From NCBI RefSeq assembly GCF_019583405.1, contig NZ_SZUU01000012.1, positions 1 to 64,000 on the forward strand: DNA of 64,000 bases. The letters are read 5' to 3'. The translations under genes and the position numbers were made by a program. Positions 43,022 to 51,080 of the stretch are shown here, piece by piece. Numbering within the stretch: the stretch's first letter is position 1; each line of letters begins with the position of its first letter. This DNA comes from Bacteroides fragilis. Its GTDB lineage: Bacteria > Bacteroidota > Bacteroidia > Bacteroidales > Bacteroidaceae. The notes below the pieces were generated by a model. That model searched no databases. It saw only the letters and a program-made list of their open reading frames with translations, and had not been told where the DNA came from.

Positions 43022-43993
43022 TCATCTCCTTGCTGTTATAAGCCACACCAAAGATATTTTTGCCTTGGTAGGACCCATGAAATTATAGCGCGCACTACTT
43101 TTCCAAATCAAGTCTCCTTCATAAGGAGTGTACTTCTTGTACTCCGTAGTCAGATAACCTATGCCCAAGCTGAATTCAAATGAGAGATGCCGTGCAATCT
43201 GCTTCGCATATCCGTAAGTCAGCCCTGAAGCCGCATAATATTTTCCTTGATAGCCGTCGCTTTTAAACTGGAAATCGTAAATTCCCCCTTCGGCGTAGGC
43301 TCCAACAAAATGTCCCGTCAAACGATTTCTCCGCTTCCGGTTGCCCAACCAGCAACGACCTTCAACGCCTCCCGAAAGCAATTGATAGCAAAACTCCCGG
43401 CTACTATTGAGCCACCACGGACATTTATACTCGGCATTGACCGACCAACGTCTGTTCAGTGGTATTTCCACTTCTACATTCGGTGCCAATGCCAGGTCAT
43501 ATAGCAAGTTGTTTTTCAGTGCAAGCACTGTTCTCTGTTCTATTATTACTGGTTTTTCTATTTTTCTCTCTTGCGGCATCACCGGATGAGAACACACCCA
43601 TTTCACTTGAGGTACCACGTTCGCCGTATTCAGAAACACACCGGTAGCCTTATCATCCGGCATAGGTCCGAGTGAATGTTCTCTGTATACATACAAAAGC
43701 GGTAAGATTCTATTAATAATATAGCGGTACGCTTCCCCACCATTCAGTCTGCATAATAGGTTCTCGCATTTCACCCGATCATCGCGGTGATAATCGATCA
43801 GCATCAACACATCTTCACGATCCGGAACGTGAAGGTCAGCCTGTACCCTTTCGCGCAACAGCAACCAGTCCTTTTGGTTTACACCAATCATCATTCTGGT
43901 CCAGGCATCCGGCATCAATACCATAGCTCGACTTTCTCCTGAAAATAGAAGGAGAAAAGCAAAAAGGGTCAATATACAGATGCGGTTTTCCAT
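43022..43993 (-). CDS. DUF3575-family outer-membrane protein of a fimbrial cluster
   Basis: A 323-residue protein from M47 of the longest frame. Signal peptide MENRICILTLFAFLLLFSGESRA. The N-terminal half is soluble; the second half is the DUF3575 beta-barrel: LALKNNLLYDLALAPNVEVEIPLNRRWSVNAEYKCPWW, GHFVGAYAEGGIYDFQF and SFEFSLGIGYLTTEYKKY. DUF3575 proteins head fimbriae clusters in Bacteroides and probably act in the outer membrane. The start at 43993 is chosen because a -7 box TATATTTG (44022-44015) lies inside the longer frame. Confidence 0.82.
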   Translation of the reverse strand: MENRICILTLFAFLLLFSGESRAMVLMPDAWTRMMIGVNQKDWLLLRERVQADLHVPDREDVLMLIDYHRDDRVKCENLLCRLNGGEAYRYIINRILPLLYVYREHSLGPMPDDKATGVFLNTANVVPQVKWVCSHPVMPQERKIEKPVIIEQRTVLALKNNLLYDLALAPNVEVEIPLNRRWSVNAEYKCPWWLNSSREFCYQLLSGGVEGRCWLGNRKRRNRLTGHFVGAYAEGGIYDFQFKSDGYQGKYYAASGLTYGYAKQIARHLSFEFSLGIGYLTTEYKKYTPYEGDLIWKSSARYNFMGPTKAKISLVWLITARR

Positions 43994-44014
43994 AATTTGT
44001 CTGTTTGTGCGATA

Positions 44015-44022
44015 CAAATATA
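44015..44022 (-). promoter_or_regulatory. -7 box of the fimbrial cluster
   Basis: Minus-strand TATATTTG, exact -7 match, 21 nt upstream of the start at 43993. No -33 at the usual distance. Confidence 0.55.
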
Positions 44023-44469
44023 GCAGTTCAGAATAATATATAATTATTAAATCAAAGCTAAATACAAGCCCTGAATGCTTCTGTGAAACGATTGAAAGGA
44101 ATTTGCAAGTTTGGCGGTGAAGTAACCCCACACTTGGGTAGCTTTCCGGTCAATGCCTGCCTCTAAAAGTGGGTACTGCCGTTACTTAAATCTTCTTACT
44201 TACCACCTGACTCACTTATCCCGGCAAGAAAATAGATCTGTCTCTACGACATACGTTGTTCGACATGGGGGTGTCAGACCGTCCGACACCCCCATGTTAA
44301 ACCTCCCGACATCCCCATGTCAGACTATGAAGAGTGGGAACCTAATGAAGAAAGCTCTTCAAGGAAAGTGAAGAGAGGTTAAAAGCAAAAGAATTATTGC
44401 CGATGTTTAGCCCACTTGTAAAAGAGAACAGTAAAAGAAACTCAAAGAGAGCCAATATTAAGAAGAATA
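44023..44469. other. Spacer between the fimbrial cluster and the small RNA locus
   Basis: No gene is supported. Besides the hairpin cluster at 44261-44321, nothing recognisable was seen. Confidence 0.5.
44261..44321. repeat. ACATGGGGGTGTC hairpin with a third copy
   Basis: ACATGGGGGTGTC (44263-44275) and GACACCCCCATGT (44285-44297) form a 13-bp perfect inverted repeat with a 9-nt loop that repeats GTCC/GACC. A third related palindrome, GACATCCCCATGTC, lies at 44308-44321. Confidence 0.7.
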
Positions 44470-44501
44470 TTTGGAGAATAGATAAGAGAAAACTACATTT
44501 G
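44470..44501 (+). promoter_or_regulatory. Orphan promoter
   Basis: TTTG (44470-44473), exactly 20 nt, TACATTTG (44494-44501). A full consensus promoter with no gene directly downstream on the same strand; a terminator follows 48 nt later. Confidence 0.75.
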
Positions 44502-44507
44502 TACAGT

Positions 44508-44574
44508 GATTTTTTTCATAGTATTAGATTTAAGGTTAACAAAAGGTTGGAGTCAGGCGTGACTCCTTTTTTTT
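44508..44574 (+). ncRNA. Candidate small RNA of about 65 nt
   Basis: The region between a consensus promoter (44470-44501) and a Rho-independent terminator (GGAGTCA 44549-44555, TGACTCC 44560-44566, eight T to 44574). It has no start codon with a sensible frame before the terminator. The 3' end stops 7 nt short of the convergent dprA stop codon, so the RNA does not overlap that coding region but could meet its mRNA tail. Start and end are predictions. Confidence 0.5.
44549..44574 (+). terminator. Terminator of the candidate small RNA
   Basis: GGAGTCA/TGACTCC stem with GGCG loop and eight T residues on the plus strand. The minus strand lacks an equally good U-tract, so it is not primarily a dprA terminator. 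Confidence 0.85.
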
Positions 44575-44581
44575 GCCTTTT

Positions 44582-45703
44582 TTATCTGAGTAACTGGTAA
44601 ACTCCTCCTGCCAGAACCCGAATCACGCCTTTCATTTCGAGCTCAAACAGAATAACACTGATCTTATTAATGGGAATATCGGCTTGAACCATCAATGCGT
44701 TTATTTGCAGATCGCCCAGCTTTCCGAGAATATCGACAATTCTCAGTTCCTCGGCAGACAGATCCGGAAAGAGGTTTCGCTGTACGGTTTCCGGCTTGAC
44801 ACTTTTTAAATCGCTATCCCAGCCCATTGCCTTCACAAAATCCGATGCAGACTCCAATAAAACAGCTTTGTTATCTTGTATCAACTGGTTGCATCCTTTT
44901 GAATATTCATCCGTAACCCGCCCGGGAAAAGCAAAACAATCACGATGATAGCTCCCGGCAATATCCGCCGTAATCAAAGAACCACCTTTGGCGGCAGACT
45001 CCACCACAATAGTAGCATCACTTATACCGGCAACAATGCGATTCCGGCTTATGAAGTTGTGCTTGTCCGGATTCGTTCCGGAAAGAAATTCCGTCAGCAA
45101 CCCGCCTTGCCGAAGCATGTCGACAGCCGTCTTACGATGAAGGGACGGATAGATGCGATCCAGTCCGTGAGCCAACACTCCTACAGTAGGAAGCTCAACA
45201 GACAGTGCTGCACGGTGGGCATTGATATCGATTCCATAAGCCAATCCACTGACTACAAGTACATCCGGACACAGCATCTGCAACTCTTGCAGGAAGCTGA
45301 CACAAATGTGCTTCCCGTAGTCTGTCGCATTACGGGTTCCCACCATATTAATAATGTGTAAGGCATTGAGATTGGCCTTCCCTTTAAAGAATAGTACGAC
45401 AGGAGCATCATCGCACTCCCGCATCCGGGAAGGATAATCGTCATCTGCCAGTGTCAGACAAGAAATACGGTTATTCCGAGCAAACTCATATTCTTGCTCG
45501 GCACGCTTCAAGGCTTGCGGAGAGTCTAATGCTGCGACCACTGCCCGGTTCACTCCGGGTAAACGGTCGGGCAGTTCGGTCCGGTAGCGAAATACATCGG
45601 CAGCACTTCCCATACCGTCTACCAGCCGCTTGGCACCTATGTGCCCCACACCCGGTATTTGTGTCAGAGCAATGCTGTATATCCGCTCTTCGTCTGTACT
45701 CAT
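44582..45703 (-). CDS. dprA: DNA-processing protein DprA
   Basis: A 373-residue single-strand DNA-binding protein that loads RecA onto incoming DNA in transformation. N-terminal helix-hairpin-helix (IYSIALTQIPGVGHIGAKRLV), then the Rossmann-like core with VGTRNATDYGKHICVSF, VVSGLAYGIDINAHRAAL, SRNRIVAGISDATIVVESAAKGGSLITADIA and a C-terminal winged-helix-like end (LRIVDILGKLGDLQINALMVQADIPINKISVILFELEMKGVIRVLAGGVYQL). Complete. Overlaps the upstream thioesterase gene by 4 nt (ATGA). Confidence 0.95.
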   Translation of the reverse strand: MSTDEERIYSIALTQIPGVGHIGAKRLVDGMGSAADVFRYRTELPDRLPGVNRAVVAALDSPQALKRAEQEYEFARNNRISCLTLADDDYPSRMRECDDAPVVLFFKGKANLNALHIINMVGTRNATDYGKHICVSFLQELQMLCPDVLVVSGLAYGIDINAHRAALSVELPTVGVLAHGLDRIYPSLHRKTAVDMLRQGGLLTEFLSGTNPDKHNFISRNRIVAGISDATIVVESAAKGGSLITADIAGSYHRDCFAFPGRVTDEYSKGCNQLIQDNKAVLLESASDFVKAMGWDSDLKSVKPETVQRNLFPDLSAEELRIVDILGKLGDLQINALMVQADIPINKISVILFELEMKGVIRVLAGGVYQLLR

Positions 45704-46104
45704 TGCAGATAGGGTGCGAAGATCTGGTCGAATAACTCACTGTCGCTCAGGCGGCCATTAACGACACATACGGTCTCTACCGTCGACTTAACGACTACTT
45801 TATTATCGCTTTTCCGAAAGATATCCTGATAGAATACATATTTGATGCCTTCTTTCTTCATATACAATTTGGAAACGAATTCATCGCCACTCTTCAACGG
45901 GGTTTTGAAGGCCATATTAATGCGGGCTACCACCGGATCCACGCCCTCTTCGTGCAGTTTTGCAAAACTTACGCCTACCGATGAAAGAAACTCATGACGG
46001 GTATGTTCCAGATAATGTTGATAATTAGCGTTATTCACAATGCCTTGCAGGTCGCACTCGTAGTCACGTACCTTTAAAGTAAGTTCATAGATATACTTTT
46101 CCAT
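45700..46104 (-). CDS. Acyl-CoA thioesterase, YbgC/4HBT hotdog family
   Basis: A 134-residue hotdog-fold protein. The family active-site region is VRDYECDLQGIVNNANYQHYLEHTRHEFL, with Asp/Asn around D17 as in 4-hydroxybenzoyl-CoA thioesterases (normally Y-x-D-x-D-xx-G-x-VY/NN). Probably hydrolyses acyl-CoAs or acyl-ACP; the substrate is not predictable. Lies 2 nt after the U32 gene and overlaps dprA by 4 nt. Confidence 0.88.
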   Translation of the reverse strand: MEKYIYELTLKVRDYECDLQGIVNNANYQHYLEHTRHEFLSSVGVSFAKLHEEGVDPVVARINMAFKTPLKSGDEFVSKLYMKKEGIKYVFYQDIFRKSDNKVVVKSTVETVCVVNGRLSDSELFDQIFAPYLQ

Positions 46105-46106
46105 CT

Positions 46107-47384
46107 TTATTCCAGTCCTTTAAATTTTTTCAGTTCTTCGGTCGAAACCAATTTATACAGTTTGTCACTCGGACGTATCTTATCCAGCTTCATAGAGAAG
46201 TGCTCTCCCTTCTTCACGGTTTCTACCGGTTTCAGGTCCACACGGGCCTCATCGAGCGTAGCAAACACAGCTCCGGTAGTAGGTCCGGTAATCAACAGTT
46301 TATCACCCACACTTACTTCTGCCGCTTCAACCAAGAATTCGGCTACACCAATGTTAGAGAAGTATTTGATGCCTTTACCCACATATATCTTACGCTCAGT
46401 GGCTGCCGACCCGTAGTTCTTAGTCCATTCTCCCAGACGCTGTCCCAGGTAATAGCCATCCCAGAATCCCCGGTTGAATACAGTCTTCAGGCGTTCATCC
46501 CATGCCGCAATCTTCTCGTCGGTAAACGAATCATCCAGATATGCCCGGATGGCCTGCTTATAACATTCGACGACAGTACGTACATATTCGGGACCGCGGG
46601 CGCGGCCCTCAATCTTGAACACACGCACCCCGGCATCTATCATTTTGTTCATGAAGTGAATGGTCTTCAAGTCTTTCGGCGACATGATATACTGATTATC
46701 AACCTCAAGCTCTACATCGGTATCTTTGTCGCGGACTGTGTAAGCGCGGCGACAAATTTGCATGCAAGCTCCCCGGTTGGCGGAATGATTCATTTCGTGC
46801 AATGATAAATAACACTTGCCCGAAACAGCCATGCAAAGTGCACCGTGGCAGAACATCTCGATACGGATCAGTTCTCCACCCGGTCCACAGATATGTTCTT
46901 CCTGAATCTGACGATAGATTTCCGCTACCTGTTCCAGATTCAGTTCGCGCGCCAACACCACTACATCGGCAAATTGCGCGTAAAACTTCAAGGCTTCTGC
47001 ATTCGAGATATTCAATTGTGTAGACAGATGCACTTCCTGACCAATCTTGTTGGCATAACTCATCACCGCCACATCGGCGGCAATCACAGCCGAAATACCC
47101 GCTTCCTTGGCCGCGTCGACAATGGTACGCATCAGTTCAACATCCTTGTCATATATGATGGTATTCACCGTCAGATAACTCTTCATTCCATGTTCGTCAC
47201 AGGTCCGGGCTATCTCGCGCAAATCCTCAATGGTGAATGTATTGGCCGAACGTGCACGCATGTTCAGATTCTCAATACCAAAATAAATAGAATCGGCTCC
47301 CGCCTGGATGGCTGCCGCGAGCGATTCGCGTGAGCCAACCGGAGCCATTATTTCAAAGTCACTTATCTTATACATAGTTACCAA
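46107..47384 (-). CDS. U32-family protein (TrhP/YegQ-like, tRNA hydroxylation)
   Basis: A 425-residue protein of the peptidase U32 group, which includes proteins needed for 5-hydroxyuridine formation in tRNA rather than true proteases. The N-terminal TIM-barrel starts FEIMAPVGSRESLAAAIQAGADSIYFGI. The cysteine-rich motif IEMFCHGALCMAVSGKCYLS...NRGACMQICRRAY carries the Cys residues that bind an iron-sulfur cluster in this family. The C-terminal domain is beta-rich (KIYVGKGIKYFSNIGVAEFLVEAAEVSVGDKLLITGPTTG). Start may be M1 or M4 (47375). First gene of a minus-strand run with the thioesterase and dprA. Confidence 0.88.
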   Translation of the reverse strand: MVTMYKISDFEIMAPVGSRESLAAAIQAGADSIYFGIENLNMRARSANTFTIEDLREIARTCDEHGMKSYLTVNTIIYDKDVELMRTIVDAAKEAGISAVIAADVAVMSYANKIGQEVHLSTQLNISNAEALKFYAQFADVVVLARELNLEQVAEIYRQIQEEHICGPGGELIRIEMFCHGALCMAVSGKCYLSLHEMNHSANRGACMQICRRAYTVRDKDTDVELEVDNQYIMSPKDLKTIHFMNKMIDAGVRVFKIEGRARGPEYVRTVVECYKQAIRAYLDDSFTDEKIAAWDERLKTVFNRGFWDGYYLGQRLGEWTKNYGSAATERKIYVGKGIKYFSNIGVAEFLVEAAEVSVGDKLLITGPTTGAVFATLDEARVDLKPVETVKKGEHFSMKLDKIRPSDKLYKLVSTEELKKFKGLE

Positions 47385-47405
47385 TTATAAGTTACGAGTC
47401 CGTAA

Positions 47406-47864
47406 CTACTGAATATATCCTTTTTCTTTCAGGTTTGCCACTATCTCCTGGGCAATCCCCATTCCGATCTGCTGGCCAGCTTCCATAGCCTCGGCAGTCA
47501 TCACCGGAGTGGACTCGGCCAGCTTCTTGCCTACCGGCGATTCATAAAATGCAGTGATCTTCTTCAGGTCGCTTATCGTCAGGTATCTGTGATAGATAGA
47601 CACGTATATATCCAGAAACTGGGTGTTTGCTTTCTCCGATAATTGCTCCTCGAAGCTCTTCCAGAATTCATCCGGAACGTTCGAATAAGTATGTTTCATC
47701 ATCCCGATCATCTGCGGAACCATCGATTTCACAGTAGTCATAGCGCCCGAGGCCTCGAGCATCTTGCTTAACGCCTCTTTATAAGCAGCATCCTGAGCCG
47801 AAACGGAAGTGGCAGACAAGATAAAAGTCAGGCACAGAGCAATGGAAAATAGTCTTTTCTTCAT
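47406..47864 (-). CDS. DUF2059-containing secreted protein
   Basis: A 152-residue protein from the Met that opens the signal peptide MKKRLFSIALCLTFILSATSVSAQ. The body (KEALSKMLEASGAMTTVKSMVPQMIGMM, NTQFLDIYVSIYHRYLTISDLKKITAFYESPVGKKLAESTPVMTAEAM) is the helical DUF2059 domain of unknown function. The longer frame upstream contains a -7 box (47905-47898) and the promoter of dus, so it is not coding. Confidence 0.87.
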   Translation of the reverse strand: MKKRLFSIALCLTFILSATSVSAQDAAYKEALSKMLEASGAMTTVKSMVPQMIGMMKHTYSNVPDEFWKSFEEQLSEKANTQFLDIYVSIYHRYLTISDLKKITAFYESPVGKKLAESTPVMTAEAMEAGQQIGMGIAQEIVANLKEKGYIQ

Positions 47865-47897
47865 AATTTCTATCCAGTTAAATAAATGAATGAGGTG

Positions 47898-47926
47898 CAA
47901 AGGTAGGGGTTTTTTCCGTACTTTTG
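47898..47926. promoter_or_regulatory. Divergent -7 boxes for DUF2059 and dus
   Basis: Minus strand: TACCTTTG (47905-47898). Plus strand: TACTTTTG (47919-47926). The two boxes are 13 bp apart, so the promoters overlap and may compete. -33 elements are not clear. Confidence 0.6.
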
Positions 47927-47958
47927 CAGCCAAATAATGAATAGAAAATCGTAAAAAG

Positions 47959-48933
47959 ATGAAAATAGGCCACATAGACCTGGGTGAACGCCCTGTATTT
48001 TTGGCTCCGATGGAGGATGTCACCGATCCCGCTTTCCGCCTGATGTGCAAAAAGTTCGGAGCCGATATGGTATACACAGAATTCGTCTCGAGTGATGCTT
48101 TGATACGTTCCGTCAACAAAACAACTCAAAAACTGACCATCTGCGACGAAGAGCGTCCCGTCGCCATTCAAATATACGGTAAAGATACGGAAGCCATGGT
48201 TGGCGCCGCCCGGATTGTAGAAGAAGCACAACCGGATATATTAGACATCAACTTCGGCTGTCCGGTAAAGAAAGTTGCCGGAAAAGGCGCAGGCGCCGGT
48301 ATGTTGCAGAATATCCCGAAGATGCTGGAAATAACCCGTACCGTAGTAGAGGCGGTCAAAATACCCGTTACTGTAAAGACCCGCCTGGGATGGGATGCCG
48401 ATCATAAAATAATAGTAGACCTGGCAGAGCAACTGCAGGATTGCGGCATTGCGGCACTGGCCATTCACGGACGTACCCGTGCGCAGATGTATACGGGCGA
48501 GGCAGACTGGACCCTGATAGGAGAAGTCAAGAATAACCCACGTATGCACATACCTATTATAGGAAACGGCGATGTGACTACGGCTGCGGGTGCCAAAGAG
48601 TGCTTTGAGCGATATGGTGTAGATGCGATTATGATAGGACGCGGCAGTATCGGCCGTCCCTGGATATTCCGCGAAGTGAAGCATTATCTGGAAACCGGAG
48701 AAGAACTTCCGCGGGAATCATTCGAGTGGTACCTCGATGTGTTGCGCGAAGAGGTGCTGAACAGTGTAGCCCGACTGGACGAACGCAGGGGGATCATCCA
48801 TATCCGCCGTCATCTGGCAGCAACTCCCCTATTTAAAGGAATCCCCAATTTCCGGGAAACACGCATCGCCATGCTGCGAACAGAGTCGGTAGAAGAACTC
48901 TTCCGGATATTCGACGGACTCACCACAGAGTAA
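47959..48933 (+). CDS. dusB: tRNA-dihydrouridine synthase (DusB-type)
   Basis: A 324-residue FMN enzyme that reduces uridine to dihydrouridine in the tRNA D-loop or variable loop. TIM-barrel signatures: LAPMEDVTDPAFRLMCKKFGADMVYTEFVSSDAL, DINFGCPVKKVAGKGAGAGML with the catalytic Cys, VKTRLGWD, IHGRTRAQMYTGEADW, GNGDVTT and IGRGSIGRPWIF. Single gene. The last codons overlap the left arm of an inverted-repeat element at 48922. Confidence 0.94.
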   Translation: MKIGHIDLGERPVFLAPMEDVTDPAFRLMCKKFGADMVYTEFVSSDALIRSVNKTTQKLTICDEERPVAIQIYGKDTEAMVGAARIVEEAQPDILDINFGCPVKKVAGKGAGAGMLQNIPKMLEITRTVVEAVKIPVTVKTRLGWDADHKIIVDLAEQLQDCGIAALAIHGRTRAQMYTGEADWTLIGEVKNNPRMHIPIIGNGDVTTAAGAKECFERYGVDAIMIGRGSIGRPWIFREVKHYLETGEELPRESFEWYLDVLREEVLNSVARLDERRGIIHIRRHLAATPLFKGIPNFRETRIAMLRTESVEELFRIFDGLTTE

Positions 48934-49083
48934 CACAGAGTTCCACAAAGTAAAGTGGACAAATTGATAGTTAATATTAGAGTTAATGTAGATTTATTTT
49001 AGTATATGTGCACACACACGTGTACGAACTTTATTTTAATAAAGTTTATTTATTCTCTGTGAGACTCTGTGTTACTCTGTGGT
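48922..49083. repeat. Dispersed ACCACAGAGTA inverted-repeat element, copy 2
   Basis: ACCACAGAGTAACACAGAGT (48922-48941) is perfectly inverted at 49064-49083, 122 bp apart. The left arm overlaps the dus stop codon. The arms share their first half with the element at 33894-33977. The inner part is AT-rich and shows nothing else. Again located between convergent genes. Confidence 0.75.
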
Positions 49084-49095
49084 AAATCCACCCCA

Positions 49096-50061
49096 TCACT
49101 TAAACATCGGCACTGCGAACCATTTCTTGAACATCTTCGTCACCAGCACATACAGCACGAAAGCAGAGATAAAGCCCGCAATCGCATCAATCAGATAATG
49201 TGCCTGAATATAGACAGTAGCTCCGCAAAGCAACAGATAGAGCGGCAACAGGCAGGCAAAAAGTTTCTTGCTGCCACGCCAAGCCATAATCATCAGAATA
49301 GTCGAAACACCTACATGCGAACTGGGAAAAGCCGCCGTAGGGCGCTCTCCCACTTGTTGCGAACCCTCTACCAGGCTATAAAAGAATCCATGCTGATAGC
49401 CGGGACCCGGAAGCAACTCCTGATTGTGATTGAAATAATCGCCAATGGAAGGAAAGACACCCTGCGAAACCGAATCCATGCCGATGGCAGGGAAATAGAA
49501 CTGAGGGCCGGCAACCGGAACGAATATATAAATAAGGTAGTAGATGAAAAAGCAGGTGACCAGTACAAAAGACATCTTCTCAAACAGATCGAACCGATAG
49601 ATGAAATAGAACAACGTCACAACCAGAATCATAGGATAATAAGCGAAATAGCCCATGTTGAACGGCTCGCTCACCCACATCTGCGGAAACGCATGACAGA
49701 ACCATACGGCAGGCTGCCCTCCGAACATCCACTGCTCGGCCGTAGCAAACAGATGATCCAGATTGGGGAAGACGCGGTTGAACTCGAAAGTATCCGGATA
49801 CCAGTAGGATAAAAGGCTCATCTGAATGGCGATACGCACAAAAGCAGAAAACTTACACGGAGCCAGCCGATAGAGATACATCAGTAAAAAAGTCATTGCC
49901 GCAATCACCGCCCTGTCCCACAACATGTGGAGCGGATGGTCCATCCGTTGAAACATGAATAAAATCAAGATAGAAGTTAACAGATTGTATATCAATGTTA
50001 TCTTCTCAACAGCAAACAAGCCTTTACGGCTTTCTACACGTTTAAATAAATCTAAAGCCAT
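49096..50061 (-). CDS. PAP2-superfamily integral membrane protein
   Basis: A 321-residue inner-membrane protein with several helices. The C-terminal part has the motifs TAAFPSSHVGVSTILM (PSSH) and HYLIDAIAGFISAFV (H-x3-D), while the first K-x6-RP motif is not evident. The layout resembles inositolphosphotransferase-type (Aur1/Ipt1) PAP2 proteins and bacterial lipid phosphotransferases. A role in phospholipid or sphingolipid headgroup metabolism is plausible for Bacteroides but unproven. Overlaps the preceding SDR gene by 10 nt, so the two are translationally coupled. Confidence 0.8.
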   Translation of the reverse strand: MALDLFKRVESRKGLFAVEKITLIYNLLTSILILFMFQRMDHPLHMLWDRAVIAAMTFLLMYLYRLAPCKFSAFVRIAIQMSLLSYWYPDTFEFNRVFPNLDHLFATAEQWMFGGQPAVWFCHAFPQMWVSEPFNMGYFAYYPMILVVTLFYFIYRFDLFEKMSFVLVTCFFIYYLIYIFVPVAGPQFYFPAIGMDSVSQGVFPSIGDYFNHNQELLPGPGYQHGFFYSLVEGSQQVGERPTAAFPSSHVGVSTILMIMAWRGSKKLFACLLPLYLLLCGATVYIQAHYLIDAIAGFISAFVLYVLVTKMFKKWFAVPMFK

Positions 50062-51059
50062 CCTTCATTCTTATACCAGGCAATTGTTTCTTTCACTCCT
50101 TTTTCCAAGTCGTACTCAGGAGCATATCCCAGTTCTTTCACAGCCGGAGTTATGTCGCATTGCCAATTCCTTTGTTTCATTATTTTATATTTGTCCGAAT
50201 TCAGCGTGCTGCTCTTTCCCGAACGGGTCGCTATAAATTCGGCGAGCAAAGATACGACTTTTAGCACAATTAACGGACATTTGATGTGAATAACAAACGG
50301 ACTCCCCAATTCTTTTTGAATCAGATCGGAGAAAGCACGGCTTTTATACACCTTCCCGTCAGACAGGAAGTAAGCGCGCCGGGAAACCTCCTTCTCAATT
50401 CCCAGAAAAATAGCCTGTACAATATCTTTCACATACACAAATGTCAGATCCTGCCGTTTATATCCCACAGAGAAGTCCGTATGCTGCCGGATGGACTTCG
50501 CCATCAGGAAATAGTCTGCCTCACGAGGTCCGTACACTCCCGTCGGACGGTAAATGACATACGGAAAACCGGGTATGCTCTGAATGTAGAGCTCTGCTTT
50601 CAGCTTGCTTAATCCGTAAGCCGTATTCGGAGCCGGAATATCTTCTTCACGGATGGGTGAATAGTCCTTTTCGCGTATCGGACCGAATACGCTCAGGGTG
50701 CTGATGTAGATGAACTGCTTGGGAATCATATTGAGCTCGCGCAACGTATCGACAAAGTATTTGGTCTGCAGATAGTTGACACGGTCGAAGTCGTTCTTGT
50801 CCGCACACTTGGTCACGCCGGCACAATGGACGATATAATCGAATTTATTGTACGTACCTTTATGCCCGGACAGTTGCGCCCGCAATTCATTGGGGTGTGC
50901 AAAGTCCAATTCAAGAAAGTGGATCTTACGTTCTTTCAGGTATTTCTTACTGCTGGATGCACGAATCCCTGCCCAGACACCGAATCTGCGCTTCAATGCT
51001 TCCTGAACAATGAAACTGCCGATAAATCCGCTTGCTCCGGTAATTAGAATACTCTCCAT
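50052..51059 (-). CDS. NAD-dependent epimerase/dehydratase (extended SDR)
   Basis: A 335-residue Rossmann enzyme. TGASGFIGSFIVQEA is the nucleotide motif, ISTLSVFGP the active-site strand with Ser, and YGLSKLKAE contains the catalytic Tyr and Lys. IVYRPTGVYGPREADYF is typical of extended SDRs. It may be a sugar-nucleotide or sterol-type dehydrogenase; substrate unknown. It is coupled to the PAP2 membrane protein by overlap, suggesting a shared lipid or glycolipid pathway. Confidence 0.85.
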   Translation of the reverse strand: MESILITGASGFIGSFIVQEALKRRFGVWAGIRASSSKKYLKERKIHFLELDFAHPNELRAQLSGHKGTYNKFDYIVHCAGVTKCADKNDFDRVNYLQTKYFVDTLRELNMIPKQFIYISTLSVFGPIREKDYSPIREEDIPAPNTAYGLSKLKAELYIQSIPGFPYVIYRPTGVYGPREADYFLMAKSIRQHTDFSVGYKRQDLTFVYVKDIVQAIFLGIEKEVSRRAYFLSDGKVYKSRAFSDLIQKELGSPFVIHIKCPLIVLKVVSLLAEFIATRSGKSSTLNSDKYKIMKQRNWQCDITPAVKELGYAPEYDLEKGVKETIAWYKNEGWL

Positions 51060-51080
51060 AAAATTCAGATCAAATGATAA

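Noticed and set aside
44397..44600. 67-codon plus-strand open frame before dprA
   Set aside because: It reads through the promoter and terminator of the candidate small RNA and ends inside the convergent dprA gene.
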